Shown here: one piece after another, positions 50,457 to 62,300 of the stretch
Numbering within the stretch: the stretch's first letter is position 1
How the letters are laid out: each line of letters opens with the position of its first letter
Assembly (NCBI RefSeq): GCF_003667825.1
Contig: NZ_CP033043.1
Location: 435,001-499,000 of the forward strand
Origin: Metabacillus litoralis
GTDB taxonomy: Bacteria; Bacillota; Bacilli; Bacillales; Bacillaceae
Direction of reading: 5' to 3'
Length of the DNA: 64,000 nucleotides
The notes under the pieces: generated by a model
The model's database searches: none
What the model saw: the letters and a program-made list of their open reading frames with translations, nothing else
Told to the model about the DNA's origin: nothing
Program-made: the position numbers and the translations under genes

Positions 50457-51554
50457 ATGATTATGTCAAAGCGGTTTATCTATGTCATGTTAATTCTTAA
50501 CATGTTAACAAATATTGTAGCCTATGTTCCAATGGTATTAATTGAAAATCGAAGTAATGGTTCAGTATTAGCAATGGTTCTATCTTTACCAATTGGGATT
50601 TTTATCATCTTTCTTTTCACAAAATATATGAGCAAATTTCCATATATGGGATTACCAGAAATACTTGATAAATTTGCACCTAAATGGTTTCGCTTATTTT
50701 TTCTGGTTATACAAGGTGTATTATGGTACGTAGCAGGATTAGTTACGTTAGTTGCTTTTACAAATATTTCAAAGCAATATATTAATCCCGACATGGATGA
50801 GCTCCTGATTATGCTTGCTTTTTTAATCGTCATTGTATTTGGAGCAACATTACCATCAAAAAAAGTTTTATATGCAACTGAAATTATTTTATTACTTAAT
50901 CTGCCATTTATTGCTTTTATCATATTCAAGTCATATTTCAATCATGATTTAATGTGGGATTCAGTACGAATTGCTGTAACGCACTTCCAAAAAATCCCGA
51001 GTTTTGAATCCATTTCAACCGCTACATTTGTTTACACAGGTTATACAAATCTAGTTATCTTTAATCGATTATATAAAGATGTTAGAGTGAAATATTTATG
51101 GGCTATTGCGATATTAGGTTTTTTTACTTTAATTACCACTTTTATTATTCCTATTGGTCTGAATGGATTTGATGGAGCAGAATCCTTTACTTTTCCTTGG
51201 ATTGCAACCACTGAAGCGATAAGAATAGAATTAGGCTTTATTGAACGAATTAGTTTTCTTTTCCTTGGTTTATATATCAATGTTTCATTAGCTAGTGTAA
51301 TACTCCATTGGCATGTAGGATTAGAGCTGTTAAAGGCTGCTTTTCCATCTTTTAAGTTTAAAAAAATTGATATGAAGCCTTTGGTGCTTATTGGAGTTTT
51401 TACTGTGTTAGCTTTGGTTGTTCAGCTTTTTTTTGAGGAAAAAACAGTTGGAGAAATTGCAAAAGTATGGATGATGCTCTTGTTGCCTGCTCAGATTGCG
51501 GGCTTGGTCCTTTTGAAACTTTTATCCAAAAGAAAGGAAAAGCTCTCAAAATGA
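50457..51554 (+). CDS. spore germinant receptor subunit B (GerB family)
   Basis: This is a 365-residue ten-helix protein of the amino acid-polyamine-organocation fold, the presumed germinant-binding subunit. It has the family-typical GLPEILDKFAPKWFRLFFLV region and ATFVYTGYTNLVIFNRLY in the middle. It starts 45 bases after the A subunit gene. Its stop overlaps the C subunit start as ATGA. Confidence 0.93.
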   Translation: MIMSKRFIYVMLILNMLTNIVAYVPMVLIENRSNGSVLAMVLSLPIGIFIIFLFTKYMSKFPYMGLPEILDKFAPKWFRLFFLVIQGVLWYVAGLVTLVAFTNISKQYINPDMDELLIMLAFLIVIVFGATLPSKKVLYATEIILLLNLPFIAFIIFKSYFNHDLMWDSVRIAVTHFQKIPSFESISTATFVYTGYTNLVIFNRLYKDVRVKYLWAIAILGFFTLITTFIIPIGLNGFDGAESFTFPWIATTEAIRIELGFIERISFLFLGLYINVSLASVILHWHVGLELLKAAFPSFKFKKIDMKPLVLIGVFTVLALVVQLFFEEKTVGEIAKVWMMLLLPAQIAGLVLLKLLSKRKEKLSK

Positions 51555-52666
51555 AAACCAAAATCTTAATAGTTGCTGCTGCGTTCCTATTCTTAGGAGG
51601 ATGTGGATATAAAGATATTGACCGTCGCTTTTTTGTTGTTTCAATAGGAGTGGACAAATCTGATGATAAAGAGAATATGTATGATATTACATTAAAGGTA
51701 GCGGTTCCAACTAGTGAAACAAAAACAGGAAGTAATGAATCACGAATGATGACCGAGTCTGCTGAAACGATTTCAGAGGCGGTAAGAATTATTAAGTCAA
51801 AAGTAGAAAAAGAGTTAGATTTTAGTCATACAAAAATGATTGTATTGGGTGAAAAGGTTGTTGAAGATGACTTAACTAATATATTAGATTGGTTTTATCG
51901 TAGACGTGATATCCAAGCAATTGCCTGGACAGCAGTTGGAAGTCCAACTGCTCTATCAGTTCTTGAAGCAAAACCTTCTGGTGAGCGAGTTCCATCGAAT
52001 GCATTATTTTTAAGTTTTGGAAATGTTGGAACAGAAACACCATATGTTACGTCTGTCTATATATTTGATTTTAGGAGAAGACAAACAGAAAGAGGGATTG
52101 ATCCTTTTTTACCAATTATCAAAACGGAAGAAGAAGCATTCTCAATTAACAATACAAGCCTTATTTCAGATATGAAACAGGTCTTAATTTTGTCTGCAGA
52201 AGAAACAAAATATTTTAACATGTTAAGAAATAGGGCTTCGAAGTTCGATATTAAAGTAGAAAAAGAGGAGAAACCCTATTTTCTTTTTTCAACAGATAAA
52301 ATTAAGGCCAGCTTTGATCTAAAAAGTGAAAAAAGTAATCGACCGGTTATTTCTTATGACGTACAACTAAGTGGTATTGTTGAAGAAGCTTTTGAAACCT
52401 TAGATGAAGCTAAGGCTAATGAGTATGAAAAAGCAGTTAAAATTGAGGTTGAAGAACAAATTAACAGCCTGCTAAAAAAGCTTCAAAAGGAAGAAGTGGA
52501 TCCACTTGGTTTTGGACTAAGGTACCGTGCAACCAAAACAGGAAAGGAATCTAATAAAGTAGAGAAATGGGATGAAATATATCCTAATGCACAATTTAAA
52601 GTAAAGGTATCAGTGGATATGAAGAATGTAGGCATTATACATGATCAGGAGGGTCATCCTGAATAA
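51551..52666 (+). CDS. spore germinant receptor subunit C, lipoprotein (GerC family)
   Basis: This 371-residue lipoprotein has a signal ending LFLGGC (lipobox) and then GYKDIDRRFFVVSIGVDKS, the standard GerC opening. Three helical/beta domains follow. ATG 51551 is chosen over the open frame from 51467, which overlaps the B gene deeply and lacks a signal peptide. It anchors to the outer face of the spore inner membrane and is required for receptor function. No small GerD-like gene follows. Confidence 0.93.
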   Translation: MKTKILIVAAAFLFLGGCGYKDIDRRFFVVSIGVDKSDDKENMYDITLKVAVPTSETKTGSNESRMMTESAETISEAVRIIKSKVEKELDFSHTKMIVLGEKVVEDDLTNILDWFYRRRDIQAIAWTAVGSPTALSVLEAKPSGERVPSNALFLSFGNVGTETPYVTSVYIFDFRRRQTERGIDPFLPIIKTEEEAFSINNTSLISDMKQVLILSAEETKYFNMLRNRASKFDIKVEKEEKPYFLFSTDKIKASFDLKSEKSNRPVISYDVQLSGIVEEAFETLDEAKANEYEKAVKIEVEEQINSLLKKLQKEEVDPLGFGLRYRATKTGKESNKVEKWDEIYPNAQFKVKVSVDMKNVGIIHDQEGHPE

Positions 52667-52736
52667 AGATAAAGACAACTTTCCATCAGCTGTTAACTTT
52701 CATATGAAAAAGTAAGTAGCTTGACGGAGGGATTTT

Positions 52737-53180
52737 ATGATATTAATTGGAGCGGATAAGCCACACCATGCTCATCGATTTTCAGCTTTCACAACAATAT
52801 ATCGGGAACATTTTCACATAATAGACGGATTTACAAGAGGAGTAAATGGCAATAGTTTTGATCGCCACCGCCATTTATATAGAGGAATTACGTCTTTAAA
52901 CAATAAACATTATCATCGATTTTATGGTGAAACAGGCCCTGCTATACCATTGCCGGGTGGAGGTCATTATCACTTATTTGAAGATCGAACTTATTATAAT
53001 TATGACGAGCCGATCGATATAGAATATGGTGGTGTGCTGTATGGAGAGGGAGAACGTCCAAAACACGATCACCGATTTAAAGGAAGAACATATGGGATTG
53101 TAGGAGAAGATCCGCTAGCGAGAATGTCATATACGGACATGGCAACTAAATTAATTGACTATAATGGCATAAGAGAATAA
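52737..53180 (+). CDS. YmaF family protein
   Basis: This is a 147-residue His-rich protein. HxH and HxxH motifs repeat through the sequence (HHAHRF, EHFHII, DRHRHLY, KHYHRFYG, GHYHLF, KHDHRFKG). This matches the YmaF family, whose members may bind metals, possibly on spores. The C-terminal 25 residues are less repetitive. GGAGGG precedes the ATG. The gene is monocistronic and followed by a terminator. Confidence 0.88.
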   Translation: MILIGADKPHHAHRFSAFTTIYREHFHIIDGFTRGVNGNSFDRHRHLYRGITSLNNKHYHRFYGETGPAIPLPGGGHYHLFEDRTYYNYDEPIDIEYGGVLYGEGERPKHDHRFKGRTYGIVGEDPLARMSYTDMATKLIDYNGIRE

Positions 53181-53208
53181 AGAGGCGGGATAGCCCACCT
53201 CTTTATTT
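53179..53208. terminator. terminator between ymaF-like gene and thiC
   Basis: AAAGAGGCGGG and CCCACCTCTTT pair with one C-A mismatch around ATAG, followed by ATTTGC on the plus strand and TTATTC on the minus strand. It serves convergent genes. Confidence 0.75.
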
Positions 53209-53210
53209 GC

Positions 53211-55056
<1,846 letters not shown>

Positions 55057-55110
55057 CAATAGGTGTAGGTAAAATGTAAAAAGATGCGCGCTTATCCCTT
55101 TACAAATGTC

Positions 55111-55210
55111 GCTACTTCCCTACGCTGGTATCATCCAGATCAGGTTCGAAGGGTCAAAGAACTTCAAACGCGTTCCTCTCTCAGTCCAAGCTAATGGACT
55201 CCCCTAGTAG
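55111..55210 (-). promoter_or_regulatory. TPP riboswitch (THI box) of thiC
   Basis: On the minus strand the order is CTAGGGGAGTCC, GGACTGAGAGAGG, GACCCTTCGAACCTGATCTG, GATGATACCAGCGTAGGGAAG. The P3 arm is extended. With the terminator at 55021-55056 it forms a transcriptional off-switch for thiC. Confidence 0.97.
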
Positions 55211-55240
55211 AAATTGGTAATTTAATTAAAATCAGTTATA

Positions 55241-55268
55241 ATCATAACATAATTATCCATGTAGTCAA
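55241..55268 (-). promoter_or_regulatory. thiC promoter
   Basis: On the minus strand TTGACT (55263-55268), a 16-base spacer and TATGAT (55241-55246) precede the riboswitch by about 30 bases. Confidence 0.7.
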
Positions 55269-55305
55269 CAGAATTCTTTGAATAATAAGAGGAGTTGAAG
55301 TACCC

Positions 55306-55956
55306 TTATTTTTTCATCAATTGTCGACGGAGCTTCTTCATACGGACATGCCATTCTTCAGACAGTTCACTAAGAGATAAGATCTTTTCAACTTGAGGTA
55401 AATCATCTTTATGATGGAAAAAAGTATTATGAATGGCTGCAACTGAAATCTCTTTAGGATGTTTTTTTAACCGTTTAATGCTTGAATTTGACGAGATTTG
55501 TCCTTCCTCTAAAACACGAAGGAAATAGCCCGTGTAACCATGTTCAACGATCTTATTTAATAATGTGTTGATATTTGTATACTTGTTAATCGTTGAACAA
55601 GGAAATCGTCCTTGTGAAACTTGAACTACAGCTTCACCAATTTGATAAATATCACCTATACATACATCTGTTTCTTTCATACCTGAAACGGTTAGGTTTT
55701 CTCCAAAAGCGGCCTTTGGTAATGGTTGTTTGTAAAGGTTCTCCCAAATTTCATAATGTTCGTAGGGATAAACACAAATGACACGTTCAGCCCCTCCGTG
55801 GTACTCGTGATTAGCTACATCATCGTCTACAATATGGCTTGATTTAACCTCTAGTGTTTCAACTTGACTTTTACATATCCCTGAACGAAATTCTTTTCCT
55901 TTATGTTCAAGTGTAGATGGTTTACCTTTACTAAGCCAAATAATTTTTTGATCCAT
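55306..55956 (-). CDS. MOSC domain protein (YiiM-like)
   Basis: This 216-residue protein has a MOSC beta-barrel. DVANHEYHGGAERVICVYPYEHYEIWE, then FGENLTVSG and the conserved cysteine region VSQGRFPCSTINKY, are typical of YiiM/YuaD proteins. They are thought to handle molybdenum cofactor or sulfur and can reduce N-hydroxylated purines. A helical C-terminal tail of about 60 residues follows. AGGAAGTG precedes the ATG. No cofactor genes are adjacent. Confidence 0.9.
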   Translation of the reverse strand: MDQKIIWLSKGKPSTLEHKGKEFRSGICKSQVETLEVKSSHIVDDDVANHEYHGGAERVICVYPYEHYEIWENLYKQPLPKAAFGENLTVSGMKETDVCIGDIYQIGEAVVQVSQGRFPCSTINKYTNINTLLNKIVEHGYTGYFLRVLEEGQISSNSSIKRLKKHPKEISVAAIHNTFFHHKDDLPQVEKILSLSELSEEWHVRMKKLRRQLMKK

Positions 55957-56049
55957 AGTATCACTTCCTCATGTATTTATCATTGTGTCAATAATAGAAA
56001 AAAATACACCAAAACCTTATGAAATGGTGTATTTTACAGAAAGCTAAAT

Positions 56050-56220
56050 TTATTTTTTCTTATTAACAGGTAAAGGATTATTTTTATTCATTTCAATATT
56101 TAATATTTCATCTAAGTTTTGACTGGCAACCAATGTTCGTTGTGCACTAATTCCATCTTCTTTGGCGATTGAAAACATTCTTTTTCGGTATTCTTCTATT
56201 ACTGCATCTAGTGATTTCAC
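56050..56220 (-). CDS. Spo0E-like aspartyl-phosphate phosphatase
   Basis: This is a 56-residue protein with a GTG start and GAGGTG upstream. The helical hairpin ends in the diagnostic SQNLDEILN (SQxLD motif) of Spo0E/YisI/YnzD phosphatases, which dephosphorylate Spo0A~P and delay sporulation. The opening VIEEYRKRMFSIAKEDG is also usual. The specific response-regulator target is not known. Confidence 0.9.
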   Translation of the reverse strand: MKSLDAVIEEYRKRMFSIAKEDGISAQRTLVASQNLDEILNIEMNKNNPLPVNKKK

Positions 56221-56423
56221 ACTGAACACCTCGCAATTTACATATATAGGTGGTGAAAAGTCCTATTAAATCTATTATCGGTTATTTCTTCCAATTGTAA
56301 ATAGGGAAATACGCTATTTTATGTATAATTTTTTGAAAAGAACGGAAAAAGTGGGGTTAACCAAAGTGGAATATGAGAATAGGGGAAATATCAGCTGGCT
56401 TGTTTATTCAGGGGCGCTAAAAT

Positions 56424-56465
56424 TTATCGCTGCAGCAATAGATGATGTGCTCACTGCAGCGATAA
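56424..56465 (-). terminator. hairpin downstream of tnrA
   Basis: TTATCGCTGCAG and CTGCAGCGATAA form a perfect 12-bp stem with an 18-base loop. On the minus strand an AT-rich tail (ATTTTAG) follows. It ends 4 bases from the tnrA stop. Confidence 0.6.
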
Positions 56466-56468
56466 TGA

Positions 56469-56807
56469 TTAATTCCTGCCACGCCCAAACCTAAATTGTG
56501 CATTCAACTGACCTTGTAGCATTTTTTTTCTAACATCAGCTTCACTTTCACGTTGTCTTTCTTTTAATCTCATTTCTTTTAAAATTTCAGTTGTTTGTAC
56601 ACCGTCCTCTCGTTTATCTGCAATGTCCATTAGTGTCTCAATATCAGAGAATGAATATTTTCTAGTTCCTCGTTCATTCCGATATGGAGCAATTAGTTTT
56701 CTTTCTTCATAATATCTAATTTGTCTCAACGTTAATCCAGTCAACTCACTGACAGTCCCAATTGAGATTACCTTTTTATCCTTGTATGAGCGGTCTTGGT
56801 GATTCAT
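56469..56807 (-). CDS. tnrA: nitrogen-responsive MerR-family regulator TnrA
   Basis: This 112-residue regulator has a MerR winged helix (ISIGTVSELTGLTLRQIRYYEERKLI, about residues 14-39) and RGTRKYSFSDIETLMDIADKREDGVQT, very close to B. subtilis TnrA. The short C-terminal tail GQLNAQFRFGRG corresponds to the glutamine-synthetase-binding region that keeps TnrA inactive when nitrogen is ample. This tail and the lack of an adjacent glnA distinguish it from GlnR. Its own promoter carries a TnrA box at an activating distance. Confidence 0.93.
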   Translation of the reverse strand: MNHQDRSYKDKKVISIGTVSELTGLTLRQIRYYEERKLIAPYRNERGTRKYSFSDIETLMDIADKREDGVQTTEILKEMRLKERQRESEADVRKKMLQGQLNAQFRFGRGRN

Positions 56808-56837
56808 TGCTCCACCCCTTAAAACATTCTTTTTACA

Positions 56838-56889
56838 AGTATATCCTGTTATGTAAGGAATGGCTTTTGTTTTGTTAGAAAATCTGACA
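56838..56889 (-). promoter_or_regulatory. tnrA promoter with upstream TnrA box
   Basis: The palindrome TGTTAGAAAATCTGACA (56873-56889) fits TGTNAN7TNACA. On the minus strand TATACT (56838-56843) is the likely -10, with no good -35. The box centre is about 50 bases before the predicted start, the usual position for TnrA activation. Confidence 0.8.
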
Positions 56890-57038
56890 TAAAAATATAG
56901 AGTTATAAAAAAGGTGTTAGGAATACTTACAGTGAAACTGAATCTTCTTTTAGATGAGGATAAAATAGGATAAACGCAAGGGATTTATAAATCGTTAGAA
57001 TATACTGAGTATTGTCTGTTTCATTAGAAATTAAATAT

Positions 57039-57311
57039 TCAACCTATGAATTCTTTATAGGAACCGTGAGGAAACACATTATTGAGCTGCATAAGGATTT
57101 GTTGGGAAAGAAGGCTTAAAAAGGTGAGTGGAAATATTGAAGTTACCTCTTCATACTGATTTGTTTCAGAATTGTAAATTGTTAGAATATCAATTTTCTC
57201 GTTTTTTAAGATTGCCATGTATAATTGCTGAGCCTTCGGTTCATCTTGGTTAAGGTAGAAAACTGTTGTTCTCAAATGATCTGCCTTTTTTGCTATAACC
57301 TTTATTTTCAC
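57039..57311 (-). CDS. hypothetical protein
   Basis: This is a 90-residue protein. GTG 57311 is preferred because AAGGAG ends 9 bases before it, whereas the TTG at 57320 touches the ribosome site. The predicted fold starts with a beta strand (VKIKVIAKK) and ends in a hydrophobic helix pair (PLTFLSLLSQQILMQLNNVF). No family is recognised. It is monocistronic and divergent from the FbpA-like gene. Confidence 0.65.
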   Translation of the reverse strand: MKIKVIAKKADHLRTTVFYLNQDEPKAQQLYMAILKNEKIDILTIYNSETNQYEEVTSIFPLTFLSLLSQQILMQLNNVFPHGSYKEFIG

Positions 57312-57484
57312 AAGTTTCAACTCCTTAAAGTGTTGAAACTATTCTCGACAAATTTTTAAGAATTTAATCAAATTAATACAATCTTAATAACTCGAAAGAA
57401 AATCTTAACATTATATTAATCGTCACATAATATTTTTGAGGTAAAGTAAGAAATGTAAAATTATTAAATATGGAGATGAGTGCT

Positions 57485-57670
57485 ATGAGCAAAATGTTAC
57501 AAACTGCACTTGAGGAACAAAGAAATTATTACTCTCAAAAACTACTTGCAATTGGTGTTTATAATGGTCAGGTTATGAATAAGATGACGCTAACCGAACT
57601 TAAAAATGAATATAATTATTTCTATCATAATGTTCCGAATGTAAAGAAAAAAGGGAATTCTGCGGGATGA
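57485..57670 (+). CDS. FbpA-like small basic protein
   Basis: This 61-residue protein contains QKLLAIGVYNGQVMNKMTLTELKNEYNYF. The pattern L-x-AxGV--x-TL-EL--EY is what I recall for the Fur-regulated basic protein FbpA family. In B. subtilis, FbpA works with the small RNA FsrA in iron sparing. ATG 57485 has GGAG 8 bases upstream; upstream ATGs at 57470 and 57476 overlap that site. No Fur box is evident in its promoter region, so iron control is uncertain. Confidence 0.7.
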   Translation: MSKMLQTALEEQRNYYSQKLLAIGVYNGQVMNKMTLTELKNEYNYFYHNVPNVKKKGNSAG

Positions 57671-57678
57671 TAGGGGAT

Positions 57679-57709
57679 GAGAGCTCCACTTAATAGATCA
57701 AGAGCTCTC
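57679..57709. terminator. possible terminator between convergent genes
   Basis: GAGAGCTC and GAGCTCTC form an 8-bp stem with a 15-base loop, but no strong T-tract follows on either strand. Confidence 0.4.
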
Positions 57710-57724
57710 TATACATATAAATGC

Positions 57725-58480
57725 TTATTTTTCTTGTATGAGCGTTACAAAAAATTCATTAAATGGGTCGTGTAATATGGTCTTAAGTGTTTGGAATTCT
57801 TTTTTTACTTGATCAAGACTCTCTAGGGAGGAATGAATATAGTCATCAAGAATTTCCGAATGAAAATCATGTTGATCATTTTTTTTACAATCGATTAATC
57901 TGTTGATTTCAGTCCGTACACTACGATCCTTTGAACATTCCTCGAAGATCCATTCCTTCCCTATTTCCGGAAACTCATTATGATTAACAATCCACATACA
58001 GCATGCAATCGGTTTTATTACATTTAAATATAGTTTTGTTTTTGATTTATTCGTTTCAAATAAAGAATGATGATTTCTTTTAGCCATGCTTAAATAGTGA
58101 TGTAGAACGGAAACTGGGGAAAAAGAAAGTTTGGATAGTTTTCTTATTTCTTTTCTAAAAGAAGGGTGATTATGATAGATGACTGGAGAATAAATCCACT
58201 CTAGCAATGTTGGATTAGATTTCAAAAGTAGTTGCAGAGCTTTTTTTATATCCCACCCAACATATTCCTCGTTATCTTTTGTAGAATACTCAAAGGTATT
58301 CTTTCCTTCTATCAGCTGTAAGTACCAGTTCATTTCTCGTTTATAAATAAATCGAACATCAAAATCACTAAAAGATGTATTCATATTCCATGCTCTGCTT
58401 CCAGATTCGCAGGCATATAAAATTGTAATATTTTGCTCTTTTTCTATTTTCTTTAATGTTTCTAGTATTTTTTTATTCAT
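57725..58480 (-). CDS. nucleotidyltransferase-superfamily protein (YcgL-like)
   Basis: This 251-residue protein has the DNA polymerase beta-like core: ACESGSRAWNMNTSFSDFDVRFIYKR at about residues 23-48 holds the GS motif and the catalytic Asp pair (DFD). The helical rest (GWDIKKALQLLLKSNPTLLEWI) matches the predicted nucleotidyltransferase family of YcgL. Such enzymes may modify RNA or proteins, or be phage-derived; the role is unknown. It is divergent from the marR gene. Confidence 0.87.
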   Translation of the reverse strand: MNKKILETLKKIEKEQNITILYACESGSRAWNMNTSFSDFDVRFIYKREMNWYLQLIEGKNTFEYSTKDNEEYVGWDIKKALQLLLKSNPTLLEWIYSPVIYHNHPSFRKEIRKLSKLSFSPVSVLHHYLSMAKRNHHSLFETNKSKTKLYLNVIKPIACCMWIVNHNEFPEIGKEWIFEECSKDRSVRTEINRLIDCKKNDQHDFHSEILDDYIHSSLESLDQVKKEFQTLKTILHDPFNEFFVTLIQEK

Positions 58481-58616
58481 AAGTCACCTCAAGATACATC
58501 TTTTCTTCTTTTTCTCCTTTAATACCTTCAAATATTCAATGATTAATAGTAAAATAAAAAAGTATTTAAAATTGAATAGTTTATCTATGGTTAATTTTGA
58601 ACAAGAGGGCGATGGA

Positions 58617-59075
58617 ATGAGATCATTTACTGAAGAAGAATTACAGAATGCATTAGATTTATTTCGTGTATTTGCAAGAGCTTTTAAAAGTATTTCCGAG
58701 CATTCTATCCGAGATAGTAAAGAGCACGGGTTTAATCCAACAGAATTTGCTGTTTTGGAATTATTGTTTACAAAGGGGCCGCAAAAATTACAGCAAATTG
58801 GTTCAAGATTGTTACTTGTTAGTGGAAATGTTACGTATGTTATAGATAAGCTTGAAAAAAACGAGTTTATTTATCGAGAACAGGATCCTAAGGATAAACG
58901 TTCTATTTACGCGAAACTAACTGACAAAGGGCAAAACTATTTAGAAGAAATCTATCCTATACATGCTATACGGATTGCGCGTGCATTTTCAGGTCTTACG
59001 GATGAAGAACAGGAACAATTGAAAGCGTTATTAAAAAAGGCTGGAGTTCATAGCCAACACTTGCTTTTTAGATAG
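58617..59075 (+). CDS. MarR-family regulator (MhqR-like)
   Basis: This 152-residue regulator has a winged helix (LQQIGSRLLLVSGNVTYVIDKLEKNEFIYRE) and the D-x-R-S-x-Y-x-K-LT-G wing (DPKDKRSIYAKLTDKG). NPTEFAVLELLFTKGPQ resembles the quinone-sensing MhqR/YkvE group. The frame is open from 58539, but ATG 58617 has GAGGG 7 bases before it. It precedes the RND pump gene by 249 bases with a terminator between, so regulation of the pump is possible but not by co-transcription. Confidence 0.88.
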   Translation: MRSFTEEELQNALDLFRVFARAFKSISEHSIRDSKEHGFNPTEFAVLELLFTKGPQKLQQIGSRLLLVSGNVTYVIDKLEKNEFIYREQDPKDKRSIYAKLTDKGQNYLEEIYPIHAIRIARAFSGLTDEEQEQLKALLKKAGVHSQHLLFR

Positions 59076-59109
59076 ACAAAATGTTAATCAGTTTTGTAAA
59101 CGTTTTCTG

Positions 59110-59139
59110 AGGGGTGACTTATACAGGTCACTCCTTTTT
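59110..59139 (+). terminator. terminator after the marR gene
   Basis: GGGGTGAC and GTCACTCC pair (one G-T) around TTATACAG, followed by TTTTTA. Confidence 0.8.
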
Positions 59140-59324
59140 ATTGCTTAATTATAATTGACTAAGCTGCATATTTGCTCTGGTAAAAGTAGTCACGTATCCT
59201 AATAATTAAATGTTACGATAAGAATGCTTGTCTCAAAACATGTTAAAACTTGAAATAGCAAATGTAAGAATTTATATTGAGTTAGATATTACATAATACT
59301 GACTTTTATAGAGAGGGGTAAAGA

Positions 59325-62300
59325 ATGAAAATAAGTTCTTTTTCAATAAGAAGACCTGTGTTCACTATTGTGACAATGATTCTTGTTTTAATACTTGGTG
59401 CTGTTTCTGTTATAAATATTCCATTGAAGTTGATACCTGAAATCAATCCTCCCATTGGAGTAGTCGTGACCAATTATCAAGGGGCTGGTCCAAATGAGGT
59501 GGTTGAAAAGGTATCAAAGCCATTAGAAGAAGCACTTTCAACAGTACAAGGAGTGGACACAATCACCTCCACCTCACAGGAGAATGCAAGTTTAGTCATT
59601 ATGCAATTTTCTTGGACAACTCATATTGATGATGTTCAGGATGAAATTAGGACGAAAATGGAGGATGCACCACTTCCTGATGATGCTGGTGATCCACGCT
59701 TCTTAAAGTTCGATCCATCGCAGTTTCCAATTATTCAACTTTCGTTAACATCAAGTGAAAATGCTGATCAGCTACAAGAGCTTGCACAACAATTAGAGCA
59801 GGAATTAACCAAAACAGAAGGTGTAGCAAGTGTAAACCTCTCAGGTATAACGACAGATGAGGTTAGTGTTGTAATTAATCAAGAAAAGTTAGAAAAATAT
59901 GCACTTAGTCAATCTGAAATTGTGGATGTGATTAGAGCAAACTCAGTAACAACACCTGGAGATCCTGTTGTCACAGAAGGCAAACAGCTAACAACTAGGG
60001 TTATTAGTAGTATTGATTCTGTTGATGTATTAAAAGGTCTAGTTGTAAAAAAGGACCAAGCAAATGGAGATAATATTACGATAAATGATGTGGCAGCTGT
60101 TGCTATTACACCACAAAAATCAAACACAATTACCCGTGCAAATCAAGAACCGTCTTTATTAGTAAGTGTCCTGCAACAATCAGATGCTAACACGGCTGCT
60201 GTTTCAGATGCGTTTCAAGAAAAATTAGATGAAATGCTATCAGAGGAAGAGTATGAATCTATTGAGGCAAATATCATTTTTGACCAAGGAGATTATGTTG
60301 ATCAGGCTATCGGAAACATGGTGAATACTCTACTAATTGGTGGACTTCTTGCCATGCTGATTTTATTTATTTTCCTTAAAAGCGTAAAAAGTCCCTTAAT
60401 TATAGGGGTAGCCATTCCATATTCCGTTATCGTAACGTTTGTGTTAATGTATTTTTCAAATTTTACCCTAAATATCATGACCTTAGGTGGTCTAGCATTA
60501 GGTATTGGTATGCTTGTTGATAATGCAATTGTTGTAATAGAAAATATCTATCGACACCTATCAATGGGAAAGAATCCAAAAGAAGCGGCTTATCAAGGGG
60601 CAAAAGAGATGGGACCTGCCATTATTGCATCAACGCTAACAACGGTTGCTGTGTTTTTACCCGTAGTCTTTATTACAGGAATCATTGGGGATCTTTTTAC
60701 AGAATTTGCGTTAACCATTGCATTTAGCTTATTTGCATCATTATTTGTTGCATTAACAATTGTTCCAATGCTCGCCAGTCAATTATTAAAAAAGCCTCGC
60801 GAAAATATGGAAAAGGTTCGAAGAGAGTCTTCATTTATGCATTCTTTAGACGGAGCTATTAGGTGGGCACTCCGAAATCGTGCCCTAGTTTTGGTTTTAA
60901 CGTTAATGGTCTTTGCTGGAAGTTTATATGGATTCACAAGGGTAGGAGCTGTTTTTCTGCCAAATACTGATGAGAGTTTTTTCACCATTGATGTTGAGCT
61001 TGAAAACGGAACTGCTTTGTCGGCAACAAGCGAAGTAGTTAATTCAATAGAAAAAGAACTAGAGGAAGAGGAAGCTGTTGATTTATATGTAAGCTTAGTT
61101 GGCTCAACACAGGAAGAATCTTTTAGAGGATCTGGTAGTACCAATATAGCTGAAATCTATGTAAAATTAAAAGAACTACAGAATAGGGAAATTTCTACAT
61201 TTGATTTTATTGATGATGTAAAGAAGTCCTTAGAGCAAGCTGCTAGTCAGGTAAATAACACAGCTGAGCTTTCTTTTAACACTCAATCTTCAACAGGTTC
61301 AACACCTAATACGCTAAGCTTTCATGTTAAAGATACAAATGAAGCTCGCTTAAAAGAATCAATTGCCAAGATAGATGAGGCGTTACTTGATATTGAAGAA
61401 GTAGCTGAATTAAGTAATGATTTGACTGAAACTGTAGAAGAAATTCAGATTAAGGTAAATCGTGAAAAGGCACTTGAAAATGGATTAACGCCTGCTCAGA
61501 TAGGTATGGTTGTTAATGATGTAACAAGAGGAACAGATGCAATTCAAATGACGAATCAAGAAAACAATGAGATTTATACTGTAAATGTGCGTTATGAAGA
61601 TTCTGTTCGTGAGAATATTGATGCATTAAAACAATTGCTTATTAAAAAACCGAATAATAGTTTTGTTAATCTAGGTGATGTGACAACAATTGAAGTGGGA
61701 GAAGGCCCAGTTTCTATTCAGAGAATCGATAAGCAACTAGCAGTACAATATACGTTACGGTACGAAAATACAACAAATTTAGGTGATATTTCTGCTGTAG
61801 TTGATGAAGAAATAGAGAAGCTTGATTTGCCGGAAGAAACGGAAATTGAATTTGGTGGTGATCGAGAACTCTTAGAATCTTCAATGGATGACATGATATT
61901 AGCGTTTGTTCTTGCGATCGTCTTTATCTACATTGTCATGGCTGCACAATTTGAATCTTTTAAATATCCGTTTGTTATCATGTTTACCGTTCCATTAATG
62001 TTGATTGGAGTTGCTGTTTCGTTAGTAGCTTCAAACTCTCCAATTAGTTTAACAGTTGTTATTGGTCTTATCGTTTTAGCTGGTATTGTTGTTAACAATG
62101 CAATTGTTATTGTTGATTACATTAATCAGAAAAAAGCGGAAGGATTTAAAACATATGATGCACTTGTGGAATCTGTAAAAGTAAGAATACGTCCTATTTT
62201 AATGACTGCTCTTACAACTATTCTCGGACTTATTCCACTAGCTCTTGGCTTAGGTGAAGGAACTGAAATTAATAGGCCAATGGGAATAACGGTAATAGGT

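Noticed and set aside
56366..56494. Plus-strand ORF of about 42 codons (GTG start) opposite the tnrA end
   Set aside because: No convincing ribosome site, and it overlaps the tnrA terminator hairpin and 3' end antisense. Better explained as chance.
59095..59108. cre-like sequence TGTAAACGTTTTCT after the marR gene
   Set aside because: It matches 13 of 14 consensus positions but lies immediately before the marR terminator, far from any promoter. AT-rich DNA produces such matches readily.
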